A stretch of 42,856 nucleotides of DNA from Actinomycetes bacterium (GCA_024641245.1 JAHEDK010000023.1:1-42856), one strand, 5' to 3'. Shown: positions 22,093 through 31,510, counted from the stretch's first letter. Program-made: numbers and translations. The notes: generated from the sequence alone by a model not told the origin.

Positions 22093-23031
22093 TCAGCCGG
22101 CGCCGTCCCACCAGTCGAGCACCCGGAGAGCGCGGAGGGTGTTCCAGCGGCTCGGCGTTCCGACGCCGCCTTCGAGGTCGAAGTGGACGCGACCGGGGTG
22201 GATGCGGTCGAGCAACCACCGGCCGTCGGGCTGCCGCTTCGATCGCACGACCTCCACCGCCTCGGTCATTCGGGGATCTGGGTCGGCGCCCGACCAGCGG
22301 AAGTAGTCGAGCGCCCGCAGTACGTCGTAGTGCCAGTAGTACGGGAACGCGAACTCGAGGTAGGCCGGATCGGCGACCTCGCCGGTGCTCTTGCGGCGGA
22401 ACAGGCGGCGCTCGAGCAGGTACTCCTCACCGCCGCGCCGGGCCGCCTGCACCTCTGCGGATCCGCCGGTCGCTCGCTCGAACGCCACCAGCCCGTCGAG
22501 TACGTTGATCGTGGTATCGAATGAGGAGCGGGCAGAACCGGTCTCGACCTCGCAGTTCCAGCCACCGTCGTCCAGTCGCTCGCCGAGGATCCGCTCGACG
22601 ATCGCTGCTACATCGACCCCGAAGTAGGCCCCGGTCTCGATCGTTCGGCCGTTGATGCACGGCTCGACCTCACCGTCGAAGTAACGCTGCCCGGCGTGCT
22701 CCCAGCGTCCGTTCTCCGCGACGAGCGGCATCACACGGCGGGCGGCCGCCGACGCCGGGTCGAGCCCGAGGAGCTGCAGCGTCTGCAGCGTGTGCATCGT
22801 GGCCGTCCAGGGTTGCCCCGGTTCTCCGCCGGTGAAGGACGCCGGGAAGCAGGCGCCGCCGTCCCAGAGCCCATCGGGACCTGCGAGCGCCAGGAGGCGC
22901 CCGCCCCAACCTTCGTGTTCGACCCGGGCCCGCTCGGCTGCTACCGCGCCGTCGGGCTCGTCGGTGAGGTCGCGCAAGATCTGCCACCGCAGAGAGGGGT
23001 CGGAATTCAACAACCAATCCAGAACGGTCAT
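22093..23031 (-). CDS. Alpha/alpha-toroid protein (terpenoid cyclase/prenyltransferase fold)
   Basis: This 312-aa soluble protein has repeated helical hairpins ending in QW-like turns (DGGWNCEVE, DGRWLLDRI, ENGRWEH), typical of the squalene-cyclase/protein-prenyltransferase toroid. The DxDD cyclase motif and the zinc ligands of prenyltransferases were not found, so it is probably not a classical cyclase. It begins TVLDWLLNSDPSLRWQILRD, a start seen in uncharacterised actinobacterial proteins. The ATG at 23031 has GAGAGGA about 6 nt upstream; a GTG one codon earlier is also possible. It follows the dienelactone-hydrolase-like gene by 173 nt on the same strand. Confidence 0.75.
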   Translation of the reverse strand: MTVLDWLLNSDPSLRWQILRDLTDEPDGAVAAERARVEHEGWGGRLLALAGPDGLWDGGACFPASFTGGEPGQPWTATMHTLQTLQLLGLDPASAAARRVMPLVAENGRWEHAGQRYFDGEVEPCINGRTIETGAYFGVDVAAIVERILGERLDDGGWNCEVETGSARSSFDTTINVLDGLVAFERATGGSAEVQAARRGGEEYLLERRLFRRKSTGEVADPAYLEFAFPYYWHYDVLRALDYFRWSGADPDPRMTEAVEVVRSKRQPDGRWLLDRIHPGRVHFDLEGGVGTPSRWNTLRALRVLDWWDGAG

Positions 23032-23204
23032 CACTGTCCTCTCGCCTCCAAACGAGCAGGCTACCTGCGCCGCCCCGGACCGGCGGTCCGCGGGCCTACG
23101 GGAGCGGTCGAGTCTGCCCGTTCAGAAGCTCGATGCTGCAGGTGGTCATTCAACGTGACGGCGCCGATCTCCGGCGGCCATCCGCCGGTGGTGGCCTGCG
23201 TTCC

Positions 23205-23789
23205 CTATTCGTCCGGCAGTTGGTCCAGGAATCTCAGGACTCGCTGTAGTAGGAGCGTGGTGGCTTCGGGATCGTAGGAGGGCAACGAGTTGTCGGCGAA
23301 GTAGTGCTGATCGCCTGGATACAGGAACAACTCGGCGCGTGGGGAGGACTCGACGATGGCACGGGCGGCGTCGATGTCACCCTCGTCAACGAAGAACGGG
23401 TCGGCGTCCATGCCGTGGATCTGCACCGGCACGTAGGCGGGCCACGACTCGCCAAATTCCGAGGCGGGCACGCACGAATAGCACAGCACCGCACCCAACG
23501 CTCCTGGACGGGTCTGGGCGAGCATCTGGGCCGGCACCACACCCAGCGAGAATCCTGCGTACACCAGGTTGCCGCCGAGGGTGTCGGCTGCACGAGCGCC
23601 GCGTTCCATGATCTCCCCGAACCCCATCTCTCCGACATGAGCCATGCCGGCTTGAATGGTTTCGAAAGTTTGGCCGTCGAACAGGTCCGGGGTGTGCACT
23701 TCGTGATCGGCGGCCCGAAGATGATCGGCAAATGCCTCTACACCCGGCGTCAGCCCCTGGGCATGATGGAAGAGGACAACTCGGGTCAT
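23205..23789 (-). CDS. Dienelactone hydrolase family protein with Ser nucleophile
   Basis: This 194-aa alpha/beta hydrolase is of the DLH type. The nucleophile elbow is GFSLG with S81, where classic dienelactone hydrolases have Cys. The acid is D128 or D130 in HGMDADPF and the base is H162 in YPGDQHYF. The fold order and length are right. It overlaps nothing and starts 10 nt after the stop of the DUF1295 gene, so the two are an operon. Substrate unknown; ester or lactone hydrolysis is the family role. Confidence 0.85.
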   Translation of the reverse strand: MTRVVLFHHAQGLTPGVEAFADHLRAADHEVHTPDLFDGQTFETIQAGMAHVGEMGFGEIMERGARAADTLGGNLVYAGFSLGVVPAQMLAQTRPGALGAVLCYSCVPASEFGESWPAYVPVQIHGMDADPFFVDEGDIDAARAIVESSPRAELFLYPGDQHYFADNSLPSYDPEATTLLLQRVLRFLDQLPDE

Positions 23790-23799
23790 GGCCGACTCC

Positions 23800-24678
23800 C
23801 TAGATCGGACGGGGTGGCCGGGGAATCAAGACGGGTGTCCGGCTCGTGTACTCCTGGAAGGCCGCTTCGTCGCCCCAGCGCTTCTCGGCTCGGGCCTCGA
23901 GCATCGGGATGCCGCTCACACGTGTCAGCAGAAGCACAACGAATACCGGCGATATCAAGGCGATCCACCGCCAACCCGATAGCACCGGCAGCGCCATGAC
24001 GGCAATGCCCGTCCAGAGCACGATCTCTCCGAAGTAATTCGGATGACGCGACCATGCCCACAATCCCGACGTGATGAACCGGCCGGCGTTTGCCGGATTC
24101 CGTTTGAAGGCCGACTTCTGCCAATCGGATACGGACTCGACCGCGAAGCCGGCTACCCAGACGACGATACCGATGACTGCAACCCAGCCGATCGTCTGTC
24201 GTTCGGTGCTGGTGATGATCGCAAGGGCCGCAGCCAGGGTGAGCAGTACCCAGAGGCCCTGCAACGTCCAGGTCATGAAGAAGCGCAGCGGATCGGTCTT
24301 GATACGGTCGAACCGGCCGTCTCGCCCGTCCCGCCGTACCCGGCGGAATAGGAACGAACCCAGTCGTGCGGCCCATATCCACACCATGACTCCAACGATG
24401 ATCGCCCGGGCGTCGAGGTCACCGCTGAGCGCCAGAGCAAGGGCCGTGACGGCGAGATAGGTGACGCTACCGGTCAGGTCGAAGTAGTGCTCTGTTTTCG
24501 CCCGGTTGGAGGGTACGAACACCACCCAGTTGATCGCATACGCGGCCACTCCACACACGGCGAATACCGCCAGCGGGCCGACCGTTCGGCTGCCGGCGCT
24601 GCCGGCCAACACGACCAGTGCGCCGATCACGAGGCTGGCGGCGATGCCAATGAGGGATCTTCTTTTTTCGTCGGTCAT
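23800..24678 (-). CDS. DUF1295 membrane protein (steroid 5-alpha-reductase-like)
   Basis: This 292-aa protein has about seven helices and the C-terminal reductase-like signature of DUF1295: SDWQKSAFKRNPANAGRFIT, SGLWAWSRHPNYFGEIVLWT and a C-terminal RWGDEAAFQEYTSRTP. These are related to the NADPH-binding part of steroid 5-alpha-reductases and isoprenylcysteine methyltransferases. Starts at 24678, 24690 and 24714 are possible; 24678 was chosen because the hydrophobic part begins soon after, and no site has a Shine-Dalgarno. The physiological substrate is unknown; lipid or isoprenoid saturation is the usual guess. It is upstream of the DLH-like gene in the same operon. Confidence 0.85.
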   Translation of the reverse strand: MTDEKRRSLIGIAASLVIGALVVLAGSAGSRTVGPLAVFAVCGVAAYAINWVVFVPSNRAKTEHYFDLTGSVTYLAVTALALALSGDLDARAIIVGVMVWIWAARLGSFLFRRVRRDGRDGRFDRIKTDPLRFFMTWTLQGLWVLLTLAAALAIITSTERQTIGWVAVIGIVVWVAGFAVESVSDWQKSAFKRNPANAGRFITSGLWAWSRHPNYFGEIVLWTGIAVMALPVLSGWRWIALISPVFVVLLLTRVSGIPMLEARAEKRWGDEAAFQEYTSRTPVLIPRPPRPI

Positions 24679-24765
24679 CGCGTCGACCATAGGGGTGTCG
24701 AGTTCAGGTCGCAACGACCCTGTGGCAACGTCGACCCCGCCGCCGGATCGGGCAGTCCCCGGCTT

Positions 24766-25095
24766 CTATTCAGGGGAGCCCATATCGATGCAGGTGTAGA
24801 CCTCCACCCGGCCACCGTGGTTGAGGTGCGGATGGTCCGCACAGGCGGCGGCGGCTGTATCGAGTGAGTCGGCCTCGATCACGGTGTAGCCGGTGGCCGG
24901 CGTATCGCCCACGGGTCCGTCTTCGATGCCGTTGCCCGTCAGGTGCTTGGAGTGGGCGAAGGGTGCGCCACCATCGACGATCGCGGCACCCATCTTGCCG
25001 TACCAGACACCCCACTCCTCCATGATCCTCTGCTGATCCTCGGGGCTCGCTTCCATTCCCATTCCGCCGGTGTAGATCAACATGAACTTCGCCAT
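24766..25095 (-). CDS. YciI-like (YCII-related, DGPF-type) protein, second copy
   Basis: This 109-aa protein starts MAKFMLIYTGGMGMEASPED, a standard YCII/DGPF opening, with the conserved HLTGNGIEDGPVGDTPATGY segment in the middle and a VEVYTCIDMG strand at the end. The ATG at 25095 follows GGGAGGAA at good spacing. It is only distantly similar to the YciI protein at 2463. It is divergent from the amidohydrolase lipoprotein gene and 87 nt before the DUF1295 gene on its own strand. Function unknown. Confidence 0.88.
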   Translation of the reverse strand: MAKFMLIYTGGMGMEASPEDQQRIMEEWGVWYGKMGAAIVDGGAPFAHSKHLTGNGIEDGPVGDTPATGYTVIEADSLDTAAAACADHPHLNHGGRVEVYTCIDMGSPE

Positions 25096-25261
25096 CTGGT
25101 TCCTCCCAGGTTGTCGGGTCCCGGCAACGGTACGCGTGGACTACTCGCGGATCAAGAGGTTCTTGTCTATCAGAAGTACGGCACTGTGCGACCGGATCCG
25201 CAAAGAAATCGAAAGCGGCTTGGGCCCCGCCACCCGACGGGTTGGTGCTACCTTCGGCAAC

Positions 25262-27094
25262 GTGAATGGTCGATTGAGTGCGACGGTTCTTCTGATCTTC
25301 CTCCTCGGCGCGTGCGACGAGGGAGGAAACGCAACGACCAGTATTCCTCCGGTCAAGGTCGCCAGCACCGCTTCTACAGTCGACTCGACCACCACTACTG
25401 AGCCGCCGACTCCCCCCACGATCAGCACAACTACAACCAGCGTGCCCGACCCGGCAGACGTCGTGTTTAGAGGTGGCGACATAGTGACGATGGATCCCGA
25501 GCTGGGAACGGCGGAAGCGATCGCCATCACCGGCGAGGTGATCGCGGCAGTAGGCACCGCCGAAGAGATCGAGCGGTACGTTGGGCCCGGCACCACCGTC
25601 GTCGACCTCGGTGGTCGTGCTCTCAGCCCCGGGTTCGTAGATGCCCACACCCATATCCTCACCGATATGGGCGGTATTGCGGCCGGGCAGCGTCTCGCCC
25701 TCGCCAACGGCATCACTTCTGTGGGAGATGCGTCGGTCGAACCGGAGTGGCCGGAGCAGTTCATCGAAGCTGCGACATCTGGGGAACTGGCGGTGCGGAC
25801 TACTTTGTACTTGGCGAGGACTGATCCATGCGGTGAAGACCTGGGGCCCTGGTATGTGGCATATGGGCCGGATGCGATCCTCGCCGAGCGGGTGCGAGTG
25901 GGTGGCGTCAAGATCTTCTCCGACGGCGGGGTGTGCGGAGCCATCGCAACGAGCGAACCGTTCCTCGAAGGCTACGAAGCCGGCGCTCCGTATCACGACC
26001 TCGGCGTCCTCACCGCCTGGATCAGGGAGGCCAATGCGGCCGGGTATCAGGTGATCATCCATGCCCAGGGTGATCGAGCAATCGCGGAGGTGCAGGACGC
26101 CTTCGCGGCGGTGCTCGACGGACGTTCCAACACGCTGCGGCATCGCATCGAACACAACGCGTTCGTCACCGAGGCAATCGCCGGGCGGTACGGCGAGCTG
26201 GGGCTGGTCCCGACCGTCTTCGGTATCTCTGAAGCGTGCAGGGCCGACCTCGGCTGGACCGATTTCTACAAGGAATACGGAGATAGGCCCGGCGCCATCG
26301 GGGCTGCCAACCCGGGCCTGGTCGTTGCATGGCACGGAGATGATCCGTGGATGACTCCGATCAGCCCGATCCTCGAGCTCTTCAGCCTCGTAACGCGCGT
26401 CACGGTCGGCGAGGACGGTACGACCTGTGAGCCGCCGGACTGGATGGCGGGCGGCGGCGTGAGCGTCGAGCAGGGACTGGCCATGATGACCACCGGGTCT
26501 GCGTATGCCCTCCGTCAGGACCAGCTGGTCGGGTCACTCGCACCGGGCAAGCTGGCGGATCTCGTGGTGCTGTCCGACAACCTGCTCACAGTCCCGATCG
26601 ACCAGCTCCCGTCGGTGGAGATTCTCGCCACCGTGATAGGCGGGACGACCGAATACTGTGCGCCCGGCGCCGACGCGTGGTGTCCCGGCTACACCGCATC
26701 CGGATCCTTCGAGGCTTCGGCCTCGAGGAGCAGAGAGGGCCATGGACCGGAGTTGGTATTCGACGGTTCGGTAATCGGTGAATCCTTCTGGTCGTCCGGG
26801 GGCGATGCGCCGGACTGGATCAAGGTCGATTTCGCCGGCTCCGCAAAGGTGACAGAAGTCCGCTTTGTCGTGTACCAGAACCCGCCGGGCGAGACGGTCC
26901 ACGAACTCGAGGTGTTCGTGGACGGCACATGGAACCTCGTCGAGACGTTCCGGGGAACAACGGCGACCGGCGACGTTCTCATCTGGCACCCGGCGTCTCC
27001 ACTGGCCGGGGTGTCGGCGTTTCGCATGACGACCCTCGAGAGTCTCTCCTGGCCCGAATGGTTCGAGATCGAGATCGACTCCGCCGGCGAGTGA
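25262..27094 (+). CDS. Lipoprotein amidohydrolase (YtcJ-like) with C-terminal discoidin-like domain
   Basis: This 610-aa exported protein starts at GTG 25262. A type II signal (VLLIFLLGAC, lipidated C18) is followed by a Thr/Pro-rich tether (about 25-60). The amidohydrolase-3 domain (about 65-480) has metal motifs GFVDAHTH, VIIHAQGD and LRHRIEH and the KLADLVVL C-terminal element. Residues about 485-608 form an F5/8 type C-like jellyroll (FDGSVIGESFWSSGGDAPDW, HELEVFVDGTWN). It is probably anchored outside the membrane, with the discoidin-like domain binding a carbohydrate or surface. YtcJ-like enzymes hydrolyse amides or esters of unclear identity. Longer in-frame starts precede the signal and are unlikely. 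Confidence 0.82.
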   Translation: MNGRLSATVLLIFLLGACDEGGNATTSIPPVKVASTASTVDSTTTTEPPTPPTISTTTTSVPDPADVVFRGGDIVTMDPELGTAEAIAITGEVIAAVGTAEEIERYVGPGTTVVDLGGRALSPGFVDAHTHILTDMGGIAAGQRLALANGITSVGDASVEPEWPEQFIEAATSGELAVRTTLYLARTDPCGEDLGPWYVAYGPDAILAERVRVGGVKIFSDGGVCGAIATSEPFLEGYEAGAPYHDLGVLTAWIREANAAGYQVIIHAQGDRAIAEVQDAFAAVLDGRSNTLRHRIEHNAFVTEAIAGRYGELGLVPTVFGISEACRADLGWTDFYKEYGDRPGAIGAANPGLVVAWHGDDPWMTPISPILELFSLVTRVTVGEDGTTCEPPDWMAGGGVSVEQGLAMMTTGSAYALRQDQLVGSLAPGKLADLVVLSDNLLTVPIDQLPSVEILATVIGGTTEYCAPGADAWCPGYTASGSFEASASRSREGHGPELVFDGSVIGESFWSSGGDAPDWIKVDFAGSAKVTEVRFVVYQNPPGETVHELEVFVDGTWNLVETFRGTTATGDVLIWHPASPLAGVSAFRMTTLESLSWPEWFEIEIDSAGE

Positions 27095-27126
27095 CCGCGC
27101 GGTCCCGGGTGGTCAAACCGCCGGTC

Positions 27127-29130
27127 TCAACCCACGCCGAGCGGGGGGCCTCCCGCCACCGGGGCCGGGTCCTCGACATCGGGTCCCGCAAACTGCGAGT
27201 TATAGAGATGGGCGTAGGCGCCGTCGAGCCTGATGAGCTCCTTGTGGTTGCCACGCTCGACAATCCGGCCTTCTTCCATCACCAAAATCAAATCGGCGTC
27301 CCGGATGGTCGAGAGACGGTGGGCGATCACGAAGCTTGTGCGGTCGGTGCGCAACGCCGCCATTGCATGCTGAACCAGCAGCTCGGTGCGGGTGTCGACC
27401 GAGCTGGTCGCTTCATCGAGGATCAGTAGAGCAGGATCGGCGAGGAACGCTCGGGCGATCGTGATCAGCTGCTTCTCGCCCGAACTGACGTTGCTACCCT
27501 CGTCGTCGATGACGGTGTCGTACCCGTCGGGAAGGCTGTGAACGAAGCGGTCGACCAGAGTGGCCTGCGCGGCTTCGAGGATTTCAGCCTGCGTGGCATC
27601 CGGCCGCCCGTAAGCGATGTTGTCCCGGATCGTCCCTTTGAACAGCCACGTGTCTTGCAGCACCATGCCGATTCGTGAACGCAACCCGGCGCGCGACATC
27701 CGGGTGATGTCGACCCCGTCGAGGGTGATCCGACCCTCGTTCAATTCGTAGAACCGCATGATCAGGTTGACCAGCGTGGTCTTTCCCGCTCCGGTCGGCC
27801 CGACGATGGCGACCGTCTGGCCCGGTTCGACGGTCATGGACAGGTGCTCGATGAGCGGACGGTCCTCGTCGTAGCGGAACGAAACGTCCTCGAACGTCAC
27901 CCGCCCGTGCGAATCGTCCGAAATCGGAGGATGATGATCGTCCGGTACCTCCTCCTCTGCGTCGAGAAGTTCGAATACGCGTTCTGCTGAGGCGACTCCC
28001 GATTGCAGCAGGTTGACCATGGACGCCACCTGAGTGACCGGCTGCGTGAACTGGCGGGAGTACTGAATGAAAGCCTGGACGTCACCGAGGCTCATGGTGC
28101 CGCTGGCCACCCGCAGCCCGCCGAGCACGGCGATGATCACATAGTTGAGGTTTCCGATGAACATCATGATCGGCATGATCAACCCGGAGAGGAACTGCGC
28201 TCCGAAGCTGGCCTTGTACAGCTCTTCGTTCTCAACCTCGAAGGTGGCCTGGACTTCCTTCTGACGGCCGAACACCTTGACCAGCGAGTGGCCGGTGAAC
28301 GCCTCTTCGATTTGAGCGTTGAGGTTCCCGGTCCGTCGCCACTGGGTGATGAAATGCTTCTGGGACTGCCTCATCACCAAGCCCGCAACCACCATCGTGA
28401 CGGGTATGGTCACGAGGGCGATCAGGGACAGCGTTGGTGAGATCGAGATCATCATCCCGACCACGAAGATGATCGTCAACAGAGATGTCAGCAGCTGGCT
28501 CATTGTTTGCTGGAGGCTCTGGGAGACGTTGTCGATGTCGTTGGTGACCCGGCTCAACAGCTCTCCGCGCGGCTGGCGGTCGAAATAGCGGAGGGGCAAC
28601 CGGTTGAGCTTGTCCTCGACTTCGGAACGAAGACGGAAGATCGTTCGCTGGACTACGTCGTTTAGCAGGTACCCCTGCAGGAACCCGAGCAAAGCCGAGC
28701 CGGCATACAGGGCGAGCACGATCAACAGCACGTTCCCCAGCGCCGGGAAGTCGATTCCCCGGCCGGGTACCACGTCCACTCCGGTGAGCAGATCTGCGAT
28801 CTGGCTCTGGCCCGCTGCTCTGGCCGCTTCGATGGCTTGCTCCTTGGTGAGCCCGGCCGGAAGCCGTTTGCCGATCGCGCCGGCGAAGATCAGGTCTGTT
28901 GCCCGACCCAGAACCCTGGGACCGATGGCGGAGAGCGCCACACTGACGATGCCGGCCGAAAAGACGCCGATCACCTTGGGAAGCTGCGGCCGAAGGCGCC
29001 TGATGATGCGTTTGGCCGAAACTCCGAACGAGAGCGGCTTCTGCCCGATCATCCCACCGCCGAACGGGCCGTGACCCGGTCCGCGCTGACCCGAGATCCG
29101 TTCGGTCGCCTTCATGTCGCGGCCGCTCAC
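27127..29130 (-). CDS. ABC exporter half-transporter with canonical ATPase site
   Basis: This 667-aa type IV (MsbA-like) exporter half has an N-terminal arm of about 40 residues (Gly-rich), six membrane helices, then an ATPase domain with Walker A GPTGAGKTT, signature SSGEKQ (a variant of LSGGQ), and Walker B LLILDEATSSVD with its catalytic Glu. It overlaps the partner gene by ATGA, so a heterodimer is likely. Substrate unknown; lipid or drug export is common. The TetR gene upstream in the same operon points to inducible drug or lipid efflux. Confidence 0.93.
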   Translation of the reverse strand: MSGRDMKATERISGQRGPGHGPFGGGMIGQKPLSFGVSAKRIIRRLRPQLPKVIGVFSAGIVSVALSAIGPRVLGRATDLIFAGAIGKRLPAGLTKEQAIEAARAAGQSQIADLLTGVDVVPGRGIDFPALGNVLLIVLALYAGSALLGFLQGYLLNDVVQRTIFRLRSEVEDKLNRLPLRYFDRQPRGELLSRVTNDIDNVSQSLQQTMSQLLTSLLTIIFVVGMMISISPTLSLIALVTIPVTMVVAGLVMRQSQKHFITQWRRTGNLNAQIEEAFTGHSLVKVFGRQKEVQATFEVENEELYKASFGAQFLSGLIMPIMMFIGNLNYVIIAVLGGLRVASGTMSLGDVQAFIQYSRQFTQPVTQVASMVNLLQSGVASAERVFELLDAEEEVPDDHHPPISDDSHGRVTFEDVSFRYDEDRPLIEHLSMTVEPGQTVAIVGPTGAGKTTLVNLIMRFYELNEGRITLDGVDITRMSRAGLRSRIGMVLQDTWLFKGTIRDNIAYGRPDATQAEILEAAQATLVDRFVHSLPDGYDTVIDDEGSNVSSGEKQLITIARAFLADPALLILDEATSSVDTRTELLVQHAMAALRTDRTSFVIAHRLSTIRDADLILVMEEGRIVERGNHKELIRLDGAYAHLYNSQFAGPDVEDPAPVAGGPPLGVG

Positions 29131-30860
29131 GAGGCCACCTCCGCCTTCAACTGCGACTCGACGATCTCAACGTATGTTGCGCACGTCGCCAGCAGCGACT
29201 CGTGGGTGCCGAGCCCGACCAACTCGCCGTCTTCGAGCACGACGATCTGGTCGGCGTCGGCGATGGTCGAGATCCGCTGCGCCACAATCAAGACGGTGGC
29301 GTAGGCCGTCACCGGCTTCAGCGCCCTTCGGAGCCTGGCGTCGGTTGCCAGATCGAGGGCAGAGAACGAGTCGTCGAACAGGTAGATTTCGGGCTTGAGG
29401 ATCAGTGCCCTGGCGATGGCAAGGCGCTGGCGCTGACCGCCCGAGACGTTGGTGCCACCCTGGGAGATCGGCGCCTCGAGACCATCCGGCATGTCTTCGA
29501 CGAAACCTCGCGCCTGGGCGACTTCGAGCGCCGTCCACATCTCGCCTTCGGTGGCGTCGGGCTTGCCGTAGCGCAGATTGGAAGCGACCGTCCCTGAGAA
29601 CAGGTAGGGGGTCTGGGGGACGAGACCGATCTTCGACCACAAGAAGTTTGGGTCGAAATCTCGAACGTCGACACCGTCAACCAGCACGTTTCCGGTGGTG
29701 GCGTCGAACAACCGGGGGATCAGGCCGAACAGAGTGGTCTTTCCCGCACCCGTCGACCCCACTATGGCGGTGGTCTGGCCGGGCCTGGCCGAGAACGTCA
29801 CGTCACACAGCACTGGGAACGTTGCTCCCGGGTAGCTGAATCCCGCTCCGCGCAGGTCGAGTTCGCCGCGCCGATCGACCTTGGTAACTCCGACCGCCGG
29901 GAGCAGCACGGACGACTCGGTGTCGAGGACTTCACCGATGCGATCGGCAGACACCGTGGCCCTTGGCACCATGACCAGCATGAACGTGGCCATCATCACA
30001 GACATCAGAATCTGGATCAGATAGGTGAGGAAGGCGGTGAGAGCGCCGATCTCCATGGCGCCTGAGTCGATGCGGAACCCGCCAAACCACAGAACCGCAA
30101 CACTGGACAGGTTGAGCACGAGCATCACCACCGGGAACATGGCCGACATCCAGCGGCCGACCGTGATCGACACGTCGGTGAGGTCGGTATTCGCCTGCTC
30201 GAATCTCTTGGTCTCGAACGGTTCCCTGACGAAAGCGCGGAGGACCCGGATGCCGGTGGCCTGTTCGCGGAGGACCCGGTTGACGGTGTCAATACGGGAC
30301 TGCATCAGCCGGTAGGCCGGGACCATTCGGGAGATGATCATCCCGACCGCCAGGGCCAGAATCGGAATCGCCACCACCACCAGCCATGACAGCCCGACAT
30401 CTTCGCGCAGAGCCATGATGATGCCTCCCACCATCATGATGGGCGCCGACACCATCATGGTGAGGCCCATCAACACCAGCATCTGTACCTGCTGGACGTC
30501 GTTGGTGTTGCGGGTGATCAGCGAGGGCGCTCCGAAGGCGGCCATCTCCCGGCTCGAGAAATCGGATACCCGGTGGAAGATCACCGAGCGGAGGTCGCGT
30601 CCGAACGCCATCGCGGTTCTGGCCCCGAAGAAGACGGCGGAGATCGTGCAGCCGACCTGAATCAGGGATACGAGCAGCATCCATGCGCCGGTGCGGGTGA
30701 TGTAGGAGGTGTCGCCGGTGACGACACCGTTGTCGATGATGTCGGCGTTGAGGCTGGGGAGGTATAGAGACGCGATGGTCCCGGCCAGTTGCAGGAGGAT
30801 CACAATCGTGATCGCTCGGGTGTACGGCTTGAGGCGCTCTTTGAGGATCCGTAGTAACAC
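29127..30860 (-). CDS. ABC exporter half-transporter with degenerate ATPase site
   Basis: This 577-aa partner has six membrane helices followed by Walker A GSTGAGKTT, signature VSGGQRQR and Walker B IYLFDDSFSALD. Here the catalytic Glu is replaced by Asp. That is the non-canonical site seen in one half of asymmetric exporters such as TM287/288 and LmrCD. The start GTG at 30860 (LLRILKERLKPYTRAI) lies 7 nt after the TetR stop; an ATG at 30923 would overlap TetR by many codons. The two halves form one heterodimer, with this half providing the degenerate site. Confidence 0.92.
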   Translation of the reverse strand: MLLRILKERLKPYTRAITIVILLQLAGTIASLYLPSLNADIIDNGVVTGDTSYITRTGAWMLLVSLIQVGCTISAVFFGARTAMAFGRDLRSVIFHRVSDFSSREMAAFGAPSLITRNTNDVQQVQMLVLMGLTMMVSAPIMMVGGIIMALREDVGLSWLVVVAIPILALAVGMIISRMVPAYRLMQSRIDTVNRVLREQATGIRVLRAFVREPFETKRFEQANTDLTDVSITVGRWMSAMFPVVMLVLNLSSVAVLWFGGFRIDSGAMEIGALTAFLTYLIQILMSVMMATFMLVMVPRATVSADRIGEVLDTESSVLLPAVGVTKVDRRGELDLRGAGFSYPGATFPVLCDVTFSARPGQTTAIVGSTGAGKTTLFGLIPRLFDATTGNVLVDGVDVRDFDPNFLWSKIGLVPQTPYLFSGTVASNLRYGKPDATEGEMWTALEVAQARGFVEDMPDGLEAPISQGGTNVSGGQRQRLAIARALILKPEIYLFDDSFSALDLATDARLRRALKPVTAYATVLIVAQRISTIADADQIVVLEDGELVGLGTHESLLATCATYVEIVESQLKAEVAS

Positions 30861-30867
30861 GAGGTGA

Positions 30868-31476
30868 TCAGTCTCCGATCGGGCGGGCTGAAATGCCGCA
30901 GAGCAGGATCCCGACGACCTCATCGATCGTCAGTTTCTCCTCCGGGTTCATCACTGAGTGGGCATTGGCGAAGATCAGTCCGCGGAAGGCCGCCGCCGCC
31001 CGTGAGGGTGCAATCACGAGGCGGTCGCGGTGGCGTTCGAGGAGCACCGTGAGGGCAGCCGAGATGGAGGCGATCGACTCGGCAACCACACGGCGGGCGC
31101 CGGCGGGGGGGCCGGTGGCCGGAAGTGGCATGGTGCGAAGGACTTCCATCAGCGCAGTGATCCGGTCGAACCGTTCGACGAGAATGCGGGCAGCCTCTGC
31201 AAGTTGTATCTCGATGGGGGCGGCCGCGTCGATGGCTTCGAGGGCTGCCCGGACCGGGGCCGGATCCATCGTGATCTTCACCGCTTCGTGGATGAGAGCG
31301 GCCTTGTCGGGGAACGCCCGGAAGATGGTTCCTTCTGCGATACCCGCCGCCTCTGCCATCTCGGCGGTGGTCACCGCCTGGCCCTTCTCGATCAGGAGCG
31401 GGATGACGGCAATCAAGATCGCCTGTCTGCGATCGTCACGTGACAGCGGCTTGGCTCGGGTGGGTCGGGTACTCAC
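30868..31476 (-). CDS. TetR/AcrR family repressor
   Basis: This 202-aa protein has an N-terminal helix-turn-helix (VTTAEMAEAAGIAEGTIFRA, then FPDKAALIHEAV) and a helical ligand-binding domain. It starts at GTG 31476 and has no clear Shine-Dalgarno, so leaderless or coupled initiation is possible. It is the first gene of the ABC exporter operon. A palindrome 17 nt upstream is the likely binding site. It should repress the operon until a small effector, probably an exporter substrate, binds. The divergent SDR gene shares the region and may be co-regulated. Confidence 0.92.
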   Translation of the reverse strand: MSTRPTRAKPLSRDDRRQAILIAVIPLLIEKGQAVTTAEMAEAAGIAEGTIFRAFPDKAALIHEAVKITMDPAPVRAALEAIDAAAPIEIQLAEAARILVERFDRITALMEVLRTMPLPATGPPAGARRVVAESIASISAALTVLLERHRDRLVIAPSRAAAAFRGLIFANAHSVMNPEEKLTIDEVVGILLCGISARPIGD

Positions 31477-31492
31477 GAACGACCAGAGTAAC

Positions 31493-31510
31493 TGAGTGAG
31501 TGCTCACTCA
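31493..31510 (-). promoter_or_regulatory. TetR operator in the divergent promoter region
   Basis: TGAGTGAG (31493-31500) and CTCACTCA (31503-31510) form a perfect 8-bp inverted repeat around TG, the size and spacing of TetR operators. On the minus strand TTGTGA and TACTCT, 17 nt apart, flank it as a weak promoter, so bound repressor would block the TetR-ABC operon. It is also about 100 nt upstream of the SDR gene. Confidence 0.75.

Noticed and set aside
24770..26335. 521-aa reverse frame under the amidohydrolase
   Set aside because: It lies antisense to a gene with clear metal motifs and its own product has no domain.
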